Part shown: piece after piece, positions 10,339 to 21,202 of the stretch
Layout of the letters: each line of letters starts with the position of its first letter
How positions within the stretch are numbered: position 1 is the first letter of the stretch
NCBI GenBank assembly: GCA_022393335.1
Contig: JAJEKB010020889.1
Coordinates: 8,004 to 72,003, forward strand
Length of the DNA: 64,000 nucleotides
Direction of reading: 5' to 3'
Origin: Macrotrachela quadricornifera
Lineage: Eukaryota > Rotifera > Eurotatoria > Philodinida > Philodinidae
The notes under the pieces: model-generated
Databases searched by the model: none
Told to the model about the DNA's origin: nothing
What the model saw: only the letters and a program-made list of their open reading frames with translations
Made by a program: the position numbers and the translations under genes

Positions 10339-12465
10339 CAGTCAGAATCTTTATATTCTGACCTATGACAGATATAGATATGTATGAACATAGTAATTTA
10401 TCAAATAATTTGTTTTTGTAATATAATAGCTAGTACACACGAAATCTGAATAAGAAATTTAGAAACGATTAAATAATATTTTGTTAATAGACAAACTTAA
10501 TTTGGAAATTATATTCTGTATAAACATAGAGCAAACGAGAATCTCTCATATTTGATATATTTATTTGATCATGTGTGTATATTTTTTCGAGACATATTTA
10601 GTCAACAGAAAGTTAATCATAAAAATAAGAAGTTAACTGAAGTAATTTTATAGTTTTCTTCCTTTCTGAAAATTAATTCTCGTTTTAATTAAATAGACAA
10701 ATTCAATAAAAACTTTCGTTTTATCATAAAAAAAAAAGAAATAGCGATTATAATTATGTAAAAAACCTCCTTCAACAAAGTATGTCTAATAAATTGATGT
10801 CTTTGTAAAAGAATTTTCCATAAATAAAAAAAGTACATATCTATTGCATTCTTCAAAACTATTTTATCTGTTAAAATAAATGTTTTACAATATAAAATCT
10901 ACTAAAATTCTAATAAATATGATGATTTCTAGTGATCAATTAAATGAAAAAAACTTGAATAATCGGTAGTTTATTAATTAATTTACTTATTATATGAATA
11001 AAGAAATACAGTACGAATAAATAACATACCTTTTCATTGTAAATTTGTGCAGTGAAATGCATAAATTTTTCGTTCTTTTTTCTTCTTTTATGAGAAAAAG
11101 CATTTTAAAGTGTAATAAACCTTCATCAAATATGATTGTGCTTCTGTACACGTTTTTTTTCTCTGTTTGTTTAAAAGAAAAAAAATCTTTTTTTGTTTTT
11201 AGTAGAAATAAACATATATTTGAGTTGTTTAAATAATAATTATTATTTGAGAAAGTGTCTTACAGATGAACAATCAACATATATCGAAATATTCATTAAA
11301 CATTAATGAGGATATACGCTCATTTAGATATTTAATTATTCTTTCATTTAGATTAAAATATTTTTAATTATATTTTATATAAATAAATCTATTGATTATT
11401 TTATTATAAAATGTGGAGATATGAAAAGTTAAAAATAATAAAGACAAATTAGTAAAAAAAGGTTTTATCGTGAATTAATAAAAATTTATTTTAAATGTTA
11501 AAAACTTTTCAATAATTATCAATTTATTCTTCTCAATAAAAACAAAATTCTAAGTTAAATTTTTTGGTCAATAAAATCGAAAAACGAGTTTTTAAACGAT
11601 CTTTTCTTTTCTCAAATAAGTTCATTTTCATTAAAAATATTCAAATAAACTAAATGTATTAATTCTCATTGGATTTATTTTGTTTAAATTTAACAATTTT
11701 TGAAAGAACACTCTATCATTCTTTACATATTCACATATATTTTTTATATAGAATAAATTAAAAAAAAATACAATGACACTATACAAAGAATTCTTAATTG
11801 AAATATAGTTTGTTATTGTCTCTTGTGCTATGAATATTTACTTTAAATATAAAGTTATATACATCAATTTACTCGTTTTTCAAAGTCTTATCGAAAGTAC
11901 AATTTCAATATATCAAACCGATGATCGATCTTTGAGAACGATTGAATTTTATAACTAAATAAACTATGTTTGATATATTTCATTGAAATGAGATAATTGG
12001 AAGATGATTATCAATAAGATAATGATATATATTGATTTACCAGTTTAATTTAATTCGTGAGATGTTTATGATGAGAAAATTCACATGTATTATCTATTTT
12101 TGTAGATTAAATCTATATATGAGAAATTTTCAAATATTGATTTAATTTATTTATTAAATTTTTTTGTTTCAAAAAAATATAAAAAAAAAAGAACTAATTA
12201 AAGGAAAAGACATTATAATGCTTTCTAAAAAAAAACTTGATATTTTTTTTAGTAAAAAAATGTTTCAAAAATGTAATGAGATATATATAATAAAATAAAA
12301 ATGTCGTCAGAACGTTTAAAAGGAAACGTGTCCAAATATTATTGTTAGTTGACACATCAAGCTGAAAAAATGCGTTCAAACGTGTTTTTAAGAAAAGAAT
12401 AATTTATTCAAGCATAATACAAACATACAAAATAACTGATTGAACTACAGTAATACACGTTTTTT
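10339..12465. other. Intergenic, very AT-rich, nothing recognised
   Basis: About 2.1 kb of A/T runs. The short frames here (11045-11236, 12194-12379) are Phe/Lys-rich products of poly-A/T tracts. I see no gene, RNA or clear repeat unit. Confidence 0.6.
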
Positions 12466-13526
12466 TTAACTCTTTCACGGCAATGAAGTCCGGCCTCATT
12501 TGCAGAAGAAAGTGAAGAGAAAATATTCTTTTCCTTTGCTTCATGATTACAAGTTTAGACGTGATGTGATATCTACTTTGTCTCGGTATTGTTTGAACTA
12601 TTTATTTTGTAGCATGTTGTTTCTCGTTGAAACAATCAAGACAATAAAATTTGTCACTATCTTTGCTTCCTTTCGTTTTTGTTGTCTAATTTTCGTGTAG
12701 CAGTTAGCACAACGTCTTCGAACATCACGATCAGATTCTTCTATCTATTGAAGCTTATGATCTGCCAGTTTGTGTTTGATTCGAATTGTTAAACGTTCTC
12801 TCGGATCAATCTGTAGATTCTCGAATGACATACCAAGAAGTATGGATCGTACAAGACTTTCATGAAACTGTAGCATCGTCGTACGGCTTGTGTCATAATT
12901 TTCTTTACGAACCATATAAGCATTTACTATTGACATTCTAAATATCATTTCAAATGTCACCTTGTGATACCATTTTTTAGACCGCCGAGACATGTATAGT
13001 ATGTCGATAGCTAATCAGATAAATCTATAGCATGTTTTCCTTTATTATAATCGATGATACTTTATGAATATCATCAAAACATCTCTTTTTTTTATCTTTC
13101 TACTTGAAACGATTCTAAGACTATATCTAACTATCTTTCTTCAACTTTATTATAAACACGTTCCTGGTAAATATTTTTTATTGATAGGAAGAAGCCAAAT
13201 GTATTTATACATACACATATGTACTGTCGTAACCAAAATCCATCATACTGAAATCAATCTTATGAAAACTTTACGACCATAATATTAACTGGAGTACGAT
13301 CCAATGGTATAGAAGAATAGAGCGTATTTTTCTCTGTGGTATCATATGACAAGAAACTCTCCTTCAATTTATTATAAGGCATCATATAGTAGAGACAGAA
13401 CAGATGACGCATTATATGTGACCTTCTGTCTAAGATACAAATTGAAAAAAAAAAACTTTTCTAAAGAGTTTTCTGTTAAAATAAAATAAAACCCACCGAT
13501 GGGTCCCATCGTGGTGAATGTGTTAA
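12466..13526 (-). mobile_element. piggyBac-type relic, ~1.05 kb between two TTAA sites
   Basis: Both ends sit at TTAA (12466-12469 and 13523-13526). They are inverted copies: the left reads TTAACTCTTTCACGGCAATG, the right, reversed, TTAACACATTCACCACGATG. TTAA targets with TTAAC...TTCAC termini are diagnostic of piggyBac. The transposase remnant between them lies on the minus strand. The upstream catalytic core has been lost, so this is an internally deleted, inactive copy. Confidence 0.85.
12585..13050 (-). pseudogene. piggyBac transposase C-terminal fragment
   Basis: Read on the minus strand, about 13050-13000 gives a YNKGxxxIDLSD block with TAG where the family has Gln. A frameshift then leads into the frame 12993-12745, whose KKWYHKVTFE...VNAYM segment is the conserved end of the piggyBac transposase domain. 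A stop follows at 12745, then an RRRCANCYTK block, another frameshift, and YCLDCF near 12640. These Cys pairs are the C-terminal cysteine-rich (zinc-binding) domain that recognises the transposon end. At least two stops and two frameshifts make it a pseudogene. Confidence 0.82.
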
Positions 13527-14350
13527 TTACTGCAATGAAAGTTATAGAAAATATTGAAATATACCTCTGCAAAGTATATGTAGGAAACGAATAAGAACGT
13601 TGATATACACATGTAGAGCATCTCTTCATATATTTAACACATTCTCGAATGTGAGGATATCACTATAAACACTCGACTTCTGGATTTTGCTGATTCTATG
13701 CATGATACTATCGTCTATCCAAAACAGAAGACTAAGGTTTTCATTTAAGTTATCATGTAAATCTAATCGTGAATATCATGTATTTCAATTCTGTTGATTA
13801 ATGAATTCAATGCATTTCAATTAGCTATTTAATATGCAACTAAATCACAAGAAAAATAACATTTAGCAAAACGATCATCAGCGCTACTTTCTTATGTATT
13901 CCATCACTATTAAAATGAGTATTGACTGATTTTGTTAAACTGAAATTAAGCGAAATGATGATCACACATTCAGTATAACTTCATTGACTATTGCCGATAC
14001 AAATCATTTACTTATCCTTTCAAGCAAGCTCGAATACAAATTATTTGATTAGTATTTGTCACAAATATTGAAGCAAATTGAACAATTAATATGAAATGCT
14101 TAGTGTTTTGTAAACATTTGTTCCGTAGTAATTCAAGGCAAGTTTTCTTTTTCTAATCATCAATAATTGATAAGAATTGACATATTTTTCTAATATTAAA
14201 ATGAGCAAGATTTAGCGGAAAAATCCTTAAAATTTTATTGATCGATATTTCTTTCTTTTTTTTTAAAACAAACTTTGATGTCATCATTAATAATTTGATT
14301 ACAGAATATGAAAATGTGATCTTTTTGACTATGAATTTCATCGTAGAATA
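13527..14350. other. Intergenic, nothing recognised
   Basis: AT-rich DNA between the piggyBac relic and the duplicated upstream region of the secreted-protein family. The minus frame ending at 13629 overlaps the piggyBac end and is not a gene. Confidence 0.5.
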
Positions 14351-14354
14351 TTCT

Positions 14355-14570
14355 TTTATGACTAGATAAGAGAATATCAAAGGAAAAGATCACTTACATT
14401 GATTAGAGAACAATCTTTGAAGTGATGCATAGATCTATATGTGTTGTTATTTGCATATGATCTCTAACTATTCATTTATGAAAGAGCTGCTCTTTTTTGT
14501 TATTTTTTCTCTATCTATCGTACACAAAGGACACACACAAGAGCACTTTATCAGAAGATTAAAACGAAAG
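14355..14570 (+). repeat. Upstream segmental duplication, copy 1 (partner at 20325-20545)
   Basis: From GACTAGATAAGAGAATATCA onward the next ~200 bases match the region at 20325 with few differences, including GATGCATAGATCTATATGTG and the CTCTAACTATTCATTTATGA block. It lies just upstream of the first paralogue; its partner lies just upstream of the third. Promoter and gene were probably duplicated together, so these genes may share regulation. Confidence 0.8.
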
Positions 14571-14592
14571 AATATCATTTATCTACAGAAAT

Positions 14593-15105
14593 ATGAACAT
14601 CTTTCACAATACTATTATAGTTTTATTGGTCAGCTGTTTCGTCGTTGTTCTTTCTGCAAAAACACGTCCTTTAAAAGAATTTATGATTCAATGGACTCCC
14701 ACAACACTTCCAATCGTTTACTTAAAAGGTGATACTACACCACCTCTCTATCGTCTGGAGAAAGGGGCCACAGTGAACTCTTATTCGCTCATCGATGAAA
14801 ACGAAGAACTTGTTGTAGGTAATAGAACAGGACTGTCATTCACAACTCTCGATAGAAATAGTCAAACATGGCTTAAAGGACAAATCAAAAAAGTTTTCAA
14901 ACTATTTCGCAAGAATTACAATATTGTATGGAATGGAATTAAGATGACAGTAACGGGTAAATATTCATTCAAATTCCACGATGAAAAAGGAAATCTACTC
15001 GCACATTGTGTTAAGCAAACTTTCAAAGATATATGTAATTTGCAAGTCTTCTCTGACAAGATACCGGAAACGGTGTTCATTCTTGTATTTCACTCCATCA
15101 AGTAA
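14593..15105 (+). CDS. Secreted protein, paralogue 1 (possible tubby/LURP-one-like fold)
   Basis: Intronless, 170 residues. ATG at 14593 begins a classic signal peptide (about 1-22, ending near LSAK). The mature part (~148 residues) is predicted all-beta by eye. It aligns along its whole length with the proteins at 19124 and 20675. Shared blocks are RPLxE at the mature N-terminus, TGLSF near residue 78, a W-x-x-G-x-I strand, IVWNGIKM near residue 115, and L-Q-V-F-x-D-x-x-P-x-x-V near the end. The alternating strands and the closing VF.D..P...I segment resemble LURP-one/tubby C-terminal domains, but this is a fold-level guess. It has only two Cys after the signal peptide. Function unknown; an extracellular or ER role follows from the signal peptide. 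Confidence 0.8.
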   Translation: MNIFHNTIIVLLVSCFVVVLSAKTRPLKEFMIQWTPTTLPIVYLKGDTTPPLYRLEKGATVNSYSLIDENEELVVGNRTGLSFTTLDRNSQTWLKGQIKKVFKLFRKNYNIVWNGIKMTVTGKYSFKFHDEKGNLLAHCVKQTFKDICNLQVFSDKIPETVFILVFHSIK

Positions 15106-15526
15106 TCACCAATATGTCACTGGAAAATTAAATAATAGAACTAGTCGAACAATTTCCAGTAATACTATTGTACTCTACTATGAAATGCATATTTTGTTAG
15201 CCTATAAATTAAAAATAAAGATTGAAGACACAGAACTTGTTTGATGTTTTACTTGTGGTCTGCACATAGAAAGGTTAAAGTTGTATACTCCTTGAAATCA
15301 CAAAAAAAGTATGTTTGCCGAGTATATTCTTCTCTATGTCGAATGTTCGGCCTATTTTTCTACCTGTCAAGAAAGTAGTGGTGGAACCAGGATTTCGGTC
15401 GAGGGGAGCTGAGCTCTATCAGTAGTGGCGCGAAGTGATCAAAGTAGCAGGGAGTCATTTCCAAAAATCGGAGAAAAATTTGGTCCTACGAAACAGCGCT
15501 CATATGCAATCGACATTAGCTGAACG

Positions 15527-15768
15527 TAGGGATGCACCAGTCCAGTCCGACTGGGTGAAAAGTGATGCTGGATGTTCAACAAGTTCGTTACTAGGTTGGA
15601 TATCAATCGGAGAGAAATAGGACTGGGTACCAGTCATGACTGGGTGTAGCCAGTCGGACTGGGTACCCAGTCCTTTTTCTACCCGACTGATATCCAACCC
15701 AGTAATGAACTTGTGGGACATCCAGCATCATTTTTCACCCAGTCATGACTGGAACTGGTGCATCCCTA
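15527..15768. mobile_element. 242-bp palindromic hAT-type MITE nested in the hAT element
   Basis: Flanked by GCTGAACG on both sides (15519-15526 and 15769-15776), an exact 8-bp target duplication. The ends are TAGGGATGCACCAG and its reverse complement. Arms match nearly all the way to the centre: both contain the AGTGATGCTGGATGT-like block and GGACTGGGTACC. It must be younger than its host element. Confidence 0.93.
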
Positions 15769-16817
15769 GCTGAACGCCTTGTGAAGTTTTTGCATTCAGT
15801 TACACATCCGTAAAAATGTTGTCACTTTCGATCGACTTTTGCATAATAGTCAAACTTTGATATAAGCTCATATATTCATACACAACTCATAACATTTGCT
15901 GTATTGAAAACATTGGTGTAGTTTGCTGCGACTATCCTCAACAGCGTCCAAAGTGAAAATGGCGAAAATAAAAACTGTCAAAAACAACAATAAGACATAT
16001 GTCGAAAAGTAGAATTATGAAATATAAAAGTAGATGGAAGTGGAGATCTCATACGCGCTCGCCTTCCATCCTTATTTCTGTTTCGACATTTTATCTTTCG
16101 ACATACTTATTTTTTGATCAAATTCAGTTTTACCGTTGCTGTAGAGCGTAAAATATCCTTGAGGATGTGAGAACTCTTTCCAGTCGAAACATCTTCACAT
16201 TGAGATTAGAGAAGTTTTTCAATCTTTGTCGCCATCGAAGACGGCCGTGTTCGCGGTGACTGTTACCTAATGCGATGACTATGGAGATTCTTTAAAAAAT
16301 TCCTAGCTCACACTAAGTATCAATGAACAAGGCAAACTCATGTTGCCGTCGAAGGCGGCAAAGATTTTAAGTACATTTTCAAGTTTTAGTCGTCGCATAA
16401 GTTGCAGGTCTGCTCTACCTTCGCCACAACATACTTACGATATTTCTTAGTTCGTTTATTATCAACACGACCTATCAAGTTCGCGCGGTTACTTGAGAAA
16501 ACTGAATGAACTGTTCTAAACTTTATTTCTCAAAAAATCTTTAGATATTTCGAAGCATCTTGACTGGTCAGAAAGTAATCAAGTATGTTGATAGCTTCAG
16601 CCGTTGCTGCTTAAAGGTAATAGTTTTATTATATAAGATCTTCACAAATACGAGAAAGGTATAGTCGAATCTTCCGAAATTAAATAAAGAAATATTTCAC
16701 AAACCTTCATAACTAGGAGAAAATAGAAATCCACTAGTTTACCCAAGATGTGAGAACGGTGTAGTCCAAATTTCTACAAATCGCTGAACGATATAGAGGA
16801 CATTGCACCAAACTGGA

Positions 16818-17095
16818 AGAAACTTATCAGAAACGGTCACCAAAATTGACAAAAACTAATCAGTGAAATTATCTCTAAAGTCAGAGAAAACCTCACCAGA
16901 AACCTTTGTCCAGATCGGAAAAATTTCATCAGAAACTTGTTTCGAAACTCGAAAAAACTAATTAGTAATTGTCTTCAAAATTAGAAAATTTGCATAAAAA
17001 ATTCTCTTCCCAATTGCAAGAAGTTTTGCAAGAACTGTCTCCAGAAGCGGAGAAAACTCATTAGGAATTTTATCCAAAAGCACAGAAAACTATCG
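16818..17095. repeat. Degenerate ~34-bp tandem repeat, about 8 copies
   Basis: Successive units begin GA(G/A)AAAACT, continue with CATCAGAAACT-like sequence and end with a TCCAAAA-like block, spaced 31-36 bp. Divergence between units is high. Similar but weaker units may extend back to about 16650. The array lies entirely inside the hAT element. Confidence 0.6.
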
Positions 17096-17277
17096 TCACA
17101 CTTCCAACAACAACAGGAAGTTACCTTTCACCACTCGTGTCGCGCTTGAGTTGCATATCAGAATATGCATCGAAGCTCTTTAGTGGCGAAAGTCTGACAG
17201 TTTAAATGAAGTTGAAATTTTCTAGGGGGAGCTTAGCACCCCGTAGCTCCCCCGGTGGCTCCGCCACTACAAGAAAG

Positions 17278-19123
17278 CCGAAATGAATTTGTCGTAAGAA
17301 GTAATAAAAAGCTTGGTCTGCTGTTAAATTAAAGATCGTGTCCGCGCACAACTTTTATCCGAAGAGAATGTTGAAACTCAGTGTTACTCGTTTTTTATGG
17401 TCATTTTAGTGGGCAGATCTGAAAAATTAATTATAAAAAAAAGTGTCAATCGACCACAGTAAATTCCAATTTTCTCAGCTATATATATGTAGATATACTA
17501 AGGAAGGGCTCTGAAGTTAGATGCGATCATCATGTGAGAAAGAGAGGGTCAGAATTTTTCGAAGAATTTCGTTATGGTGCGGCCGAGAAAAACGCTTGTC
17601 AAAAAAGGTTAATGACTCGAGCTAGATTCCTAGAGAACACTTGCCACTTGTGGCGACTTCCCAACATTTTGCTTATTAATCTATGAACTAGTATGACAAT
17701 ATAATTTATATCGTTATACGTAACTCTCTACTTACAAATGGAAAAAAGCACATTTTTTGGCAACAAAAAATTCAGTAAAAACAACCACAAATTTTACAAC
17801 AATGAATTAGAAAAAAGTCTTACCCTGCCCCAATTCTGAATCAAGCAAAAACCTATGACCTTAGTCAAAGTGTTCGTATGATACGTTATTCCAAACGTTG
17901 TTATTTATTCAATACAGTTTTTCATTACTTTGTTGTAATGATAAATGATGGAAATAAGAATTACATTCTTAAAAAGGTTCTTTATAACATATCGTTAATC
18001 TATTTTTGTATTTTAATAATCAATGAAAACGGTAAGATATTAAGTATGATATGTAGTGAAGTCTAAATTAATTCATAGCAACGCATGAACATATCATTCA
18101 TTTTATACAAAACAAATTTCTTGCTCTTCAGCTCATTTACGGTTTTCTTTTTGTCATTCGTATTTTTATCGATTCAGTTTCTAAACATAAATAAGAGCTA
18201 TGTTATCGAAGTTGAGAAGATTGATAACTCAAAAAGCGATTTCATAGGTAAAAACCAAGTGCATTGAATTCAATGAAATAATATTGAATTAATAGAAGGA
18301 CAAGCATCAAGCACAAGTCATATTCAAGTTAGAAAAACATCTGAATGAAAGCATGTGTATTGTAGTTATGTATCATTTTCTATGAAAGTCTTCTATAGAC
18401 TCACGATCAATAGTACTGATTGGTTGTACATAATTTGATGTTGAACAAAAATATTGATTCAAGCATTATTTAAATAATTATTTAATCGAAATGCTTCATA
18501 GATGATTGTCTTCAGTTTTGTAGAGTGAAACTTAATATAGGGACAATTTTTAAAGATCTCAAGGTCGTCATTTCATAAGGTTATAAAAATCTACTATTGA
18601 AACAATTCTTCTGGACTAGAATCAAACTATATGATCATTAGGTAGAATAGTTCCTAATTATCAAAAATAATCAATTTTTTGTGTTTCTTTTCCCAGTATT
18701 TATAGAATGTTATAGTCTTAGTGGATTGATTTAAAAACAAGATGAATTGTAGAGTTTTTAGTAAAACGAAATTTGTACATTAATGTTTAAAAAAAAACGA
18801 CTCCATTAATTCAGTATCTATCAATATTTTTATTACAGAGTTATAAAGCAAGTGATCTTTTTTGCCATCAAAAATATCTTGAATATTTTTTTCACTTGTT
18901 AAGGTGAATGAAAATGCAATTAAATTCGTTCGAGATTGTGAATAGATCATTTATAGATTTAATTATCACGATATTTTCGCATGTCTTCTTACTCTTCTAT
19001 TTTTATCACTTTTTTTCTTATCATTTTATTATTATAAATGTATCCAAAGAACAAAATAAAGTGACCTTAGGAGTATCATAATTTATTTTGTTGAAAGACG
19101 TGAGACAAATATTAATAATAAGC
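17278..19123. other. Intergenic, nothing recognised
   Basis: AT-rich DNA between the hAT element and paralogue 2. The two 60-codon frames at 17878-18066 and 18085-18267 are Ile/Phe/Asn-rich and lack signals. No gene supported. Confidence 0.55.
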
Positions 19124-19660
19124 ATGTACCTTCTTCGAATCATTGTGCTTCTCTTAGTGACTAACTGTTTGTTGGTAAGCACTTCGTCTCAACAGCGTCC
19201 ATTACGAGAATATTTTATTAACTTGAGTGCAAAACCATCTCCATTAGTTTACTTAAAAACTCAAACTCTTTCACCACTTTATTTTTTCGAAGAAAATACC
19301 AATGACCAGTCTGCTGTACTCGTCGATCACAAAGAACATGTATCTATAGGTCGAACAACAGGATTATCATTCACAGTTTATGATAAGAAGAGCAAGACAT
19401 GGAAAAATGGACGTATTCAATTAAAAGGCAAATTCTTCAGTTATGAAGTCAAGGTTATATGGAATGGCAAAAAACTCATCATGAAAGGTTTGAAAAAGTT
19501 AACAATTTCAAACGACAAGAATAAAATGGTGGCTCGTCGCATCTATAGTAAAAGCGATAACACGTACGATCTACAAATCTTCGACGATCGTCTACCGGAT
19601 ACAGTCTACATTATGGCAATCACTTCTTATGATTTTGCGACGAATGTTCTGAACACTTGA
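19124..19660 (+). CDS. Secreted protein, paralogue 2
   Basis: Intronless, 178 residues from ATG at 19124, which gives a compact signal peptide (MYLLRIIVLLLVTNCLLV...). The open frame extends upstream to a TTG at 19088, but no ATG lies there, so the later start is preferred. The mature protein shares RPLREYF, TGLSF, VIWNGKK and LQIFDDRLPDTVYI with paralogues 1 and 3 and is the most diverged of the three. It is more basic (Lys-rich middle) and has a longer C-terminal tail. Unlike paralogues 1 and 3, its upstream region does not carry the duplicated 200-bp block. AATAAA lies near 19745. Role unknown; see paralogue 1 for the fold argument. Confidence 0.8.
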   Translation: MYLLRIIVLLLVTNCLLVSTSSQQRPLREYFINLSAKPSPLVYLKTQTLSPLYFFEENTNDQSAVLVDHKEHVSIGRTTGLSFTVYDKKSKTWKNGRIQLKGKFFSYEVKVIWNGKKLIMKGLKKLTISNDKNKMVARRIYSKSDNTYDLQIFDDRLPDTVYIMAITSYDFATNVLNT

Positions 19661-20324
19661 CTATTATATGAATCAATTCAAATATTCGAATGTTTTCAAT
19701 ATTTTTACAGTATCTTGTACGAGTATTTACACTTACAATAATATGAATAAAAAGATTACAGTATTCTATTTATCAATTTTAGGCTGATTAAATTGACTAT
19801 GATTAATAAAATCTAATTGATTTATGAAACTATAATCAAATCAGTCAATTTCTAAACAGTGTGATTTGATTCGAAAGTTGTTACTTCTAACATTCCATTC
19901 TTGATGATTTCTACAGATGGACGAGCTTTTTAAGTTATTAACTAAGAACAATAGAAGATTATCGACACTAGAATACATTTGAATAGATTTGTGTTAAGAG
20001 TAAAATTAAATATTCGAAATTGATGAAATGAGTAATATTCAAAGAAATGATTACTTCGTAGACATCATAGTCTATCTTCTTATGAATATTAGGTTGGAAT
20101 TCTAATACAGTTACTTGACTACAAGTCATAGCAAAATTTCTTGTGCTAATCATCTATATTTCATCAATAGTTGATGAGAAATGACTTTAAAAGTACCTCC
20201 ATTCGATTGACGTATTTTGTTCAGAGTTATACTCGGCAACATCCATCTAAAAATTACTCAGAATAAAATGACTGATAGTAATGAATAAGAGAAAACCAGA
20301 GAAGGAAATATGTGGTGTTTGTGA
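19661..20324. other. Intergenic, nothing recognised
   Basis: Spacer between paralogue 2 and the duplicated upstream block of paralogue 3. A minus frame at 19968-20153 has no support. Confidence 0.5.
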
Positions 20325-20545
20325 CTAGACAAGAGAATATCAAATGAAAAGATCATTTACATTGATTAGAGAACAATTTTTGAAGTGATGCATAGATCTA
20401 TATGTGATGTTATTTGTCCATGACCTCTAACTATTCATTTATGAAAGAGCTGCTCTGTTTTGTTATTTCTTCTCTATCTATCATTACTATCATACACGAA
20501 GAACACTTCGAGGACTTTCTATGAAAAGAATAAAACACAAGAGTA
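20325..20545 (+). repeat. Upstream segmental duplication, copy 2 (partner at 14355-14570)
   Basis: Near-identical to 14355-14570, starting GACTAGACAAGAGAATATCA. After the shared CTATCTATC stretch the two copies diverge, before the coding regions begin. A short (TA)n tract (about 20617-20637) follows only in this copy. Confidence 0.8.
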
Positions 20546-20674
20546 TCACTTGTGAATAGTTTCTCATAGTGTTCTAATTTATTTAATTAATACGTTTTAG
20601 ACAGATATCAACACAAATATATATATATATATATATAATATTCGGACATTTCTTATCATATGTGAACAACGAGA

Positions 20675-21202
20675 ATGACTATTTGTCAAACAATTATTCT
20701 ACTCTTATCTCTCAGCTGTATGTTGGTCATTGTTTTATCGAAGCAACGTCCATTACGAGAATATGTTATGGAATGGACCGCCTCAACACCTATCATCATA
20801 TACCAGAAAGGTGAAATGACTGAGCCGCTTTATCGTACGCGAAAAGATCTCATAGAAAATTCTTTTTTACTTATCGATGAAAAGGATGATACATTAGTTA
20901 GTCGAACAACCGGTCTGTCATTCAAAGTTCTCGACCCAAAAACTAAAAACTGGATAAGTGGACGTATTAGTGAAAAGATAAGGTTCTTTGGTCCCAATTC
21001 AGTTACCATTGTATGGAATGGAATTAAAATGACAATGAAAGGCGGCAAAACACAAACGATTCGAGATGAAAAAAGAAAGATACTGGCCCGCTTCATTGGG
21101 TATAACTATAAACTGAGACAAGATCTACAAGTCTTCTCCGATCGTGTTCCTGATATAGTCTATATTATTGCACTTTGTTCGCATTCTATTATTGATCAGT
21201 AG
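20675..21202 (+). CDS. Secreted protein, paralogue 3
   Basis: Intronless, 175 residues. ATG at 20675 opens a signal peptide of about 22 residues ending near IVLSK. The mature part shares RPLREY, TGLSFKVLD, the W-x-S-G-R-I strand, IVWNGIKM (identical to paralogue 1), and LQVFSDRVPDIVYI. Paralogues 1 and 3 are closest to each other, in line with the duplicated upstream DNA. The C-terminal ALCSHSII segment is hydrophobic and could be the buried helix of a tubby/LURP-one-like barrel, which is inference. AATAAA occurs near 21307. Confidence 0.82.
   Translation: MTICQTIILLLSLSCMLVIVLSKQRPLREYVMEWTASTPIIIYQKGEMTEPLYRTRKDLIENSFLLIDEKDDTLVSRTTGLSFKVLDPKTKNWISGRISEKIRFFGPNSVTIVWNGIKMTMKGGKTQTIRDEKRKILARFIGYNYKLRQDLQVFSDRVPDIVYIIALCSHSIIDQ

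Larger units (their letters stand above)
15376..17269. mobile_element. hAT-superfamily element, 1,894 bp, non-autonomous
   Basis: An exact 8-bp duplication CAAGAAAG flanks it (15368-15375 and 17270-17277). The ends are inverted repeats: TAGTGGTGGAACCA on the left and, reversed, TAGTGGCGGAGCCA on the right. An 8-bp target duplication with TAGTGG/CAGTGG-type ends is typical of hAT. I find no hAT transposase (no BED finger or RW/C-terminal dimerisation block), so it is non-autonomous or heavily decayed. It carries a nested MITE (15527-15768) and a degenerate tandem array (about 16818-17095). It inserted between paralogues 1 and 2 of the secreted-protein cluster. Confidence 0.9.

Noticed and set aside
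13372..13629. 85-codon minus-strand frame as possible upstream piggyBac exon
   Set aside because: Crosses the TTAA end of the element and shows no transposase motif.
14439..14732. 97-codon frame overlapping paralogue 1
   Set aside because: Different frame from the signal-peptide ORF and not conserved in the paralogues.
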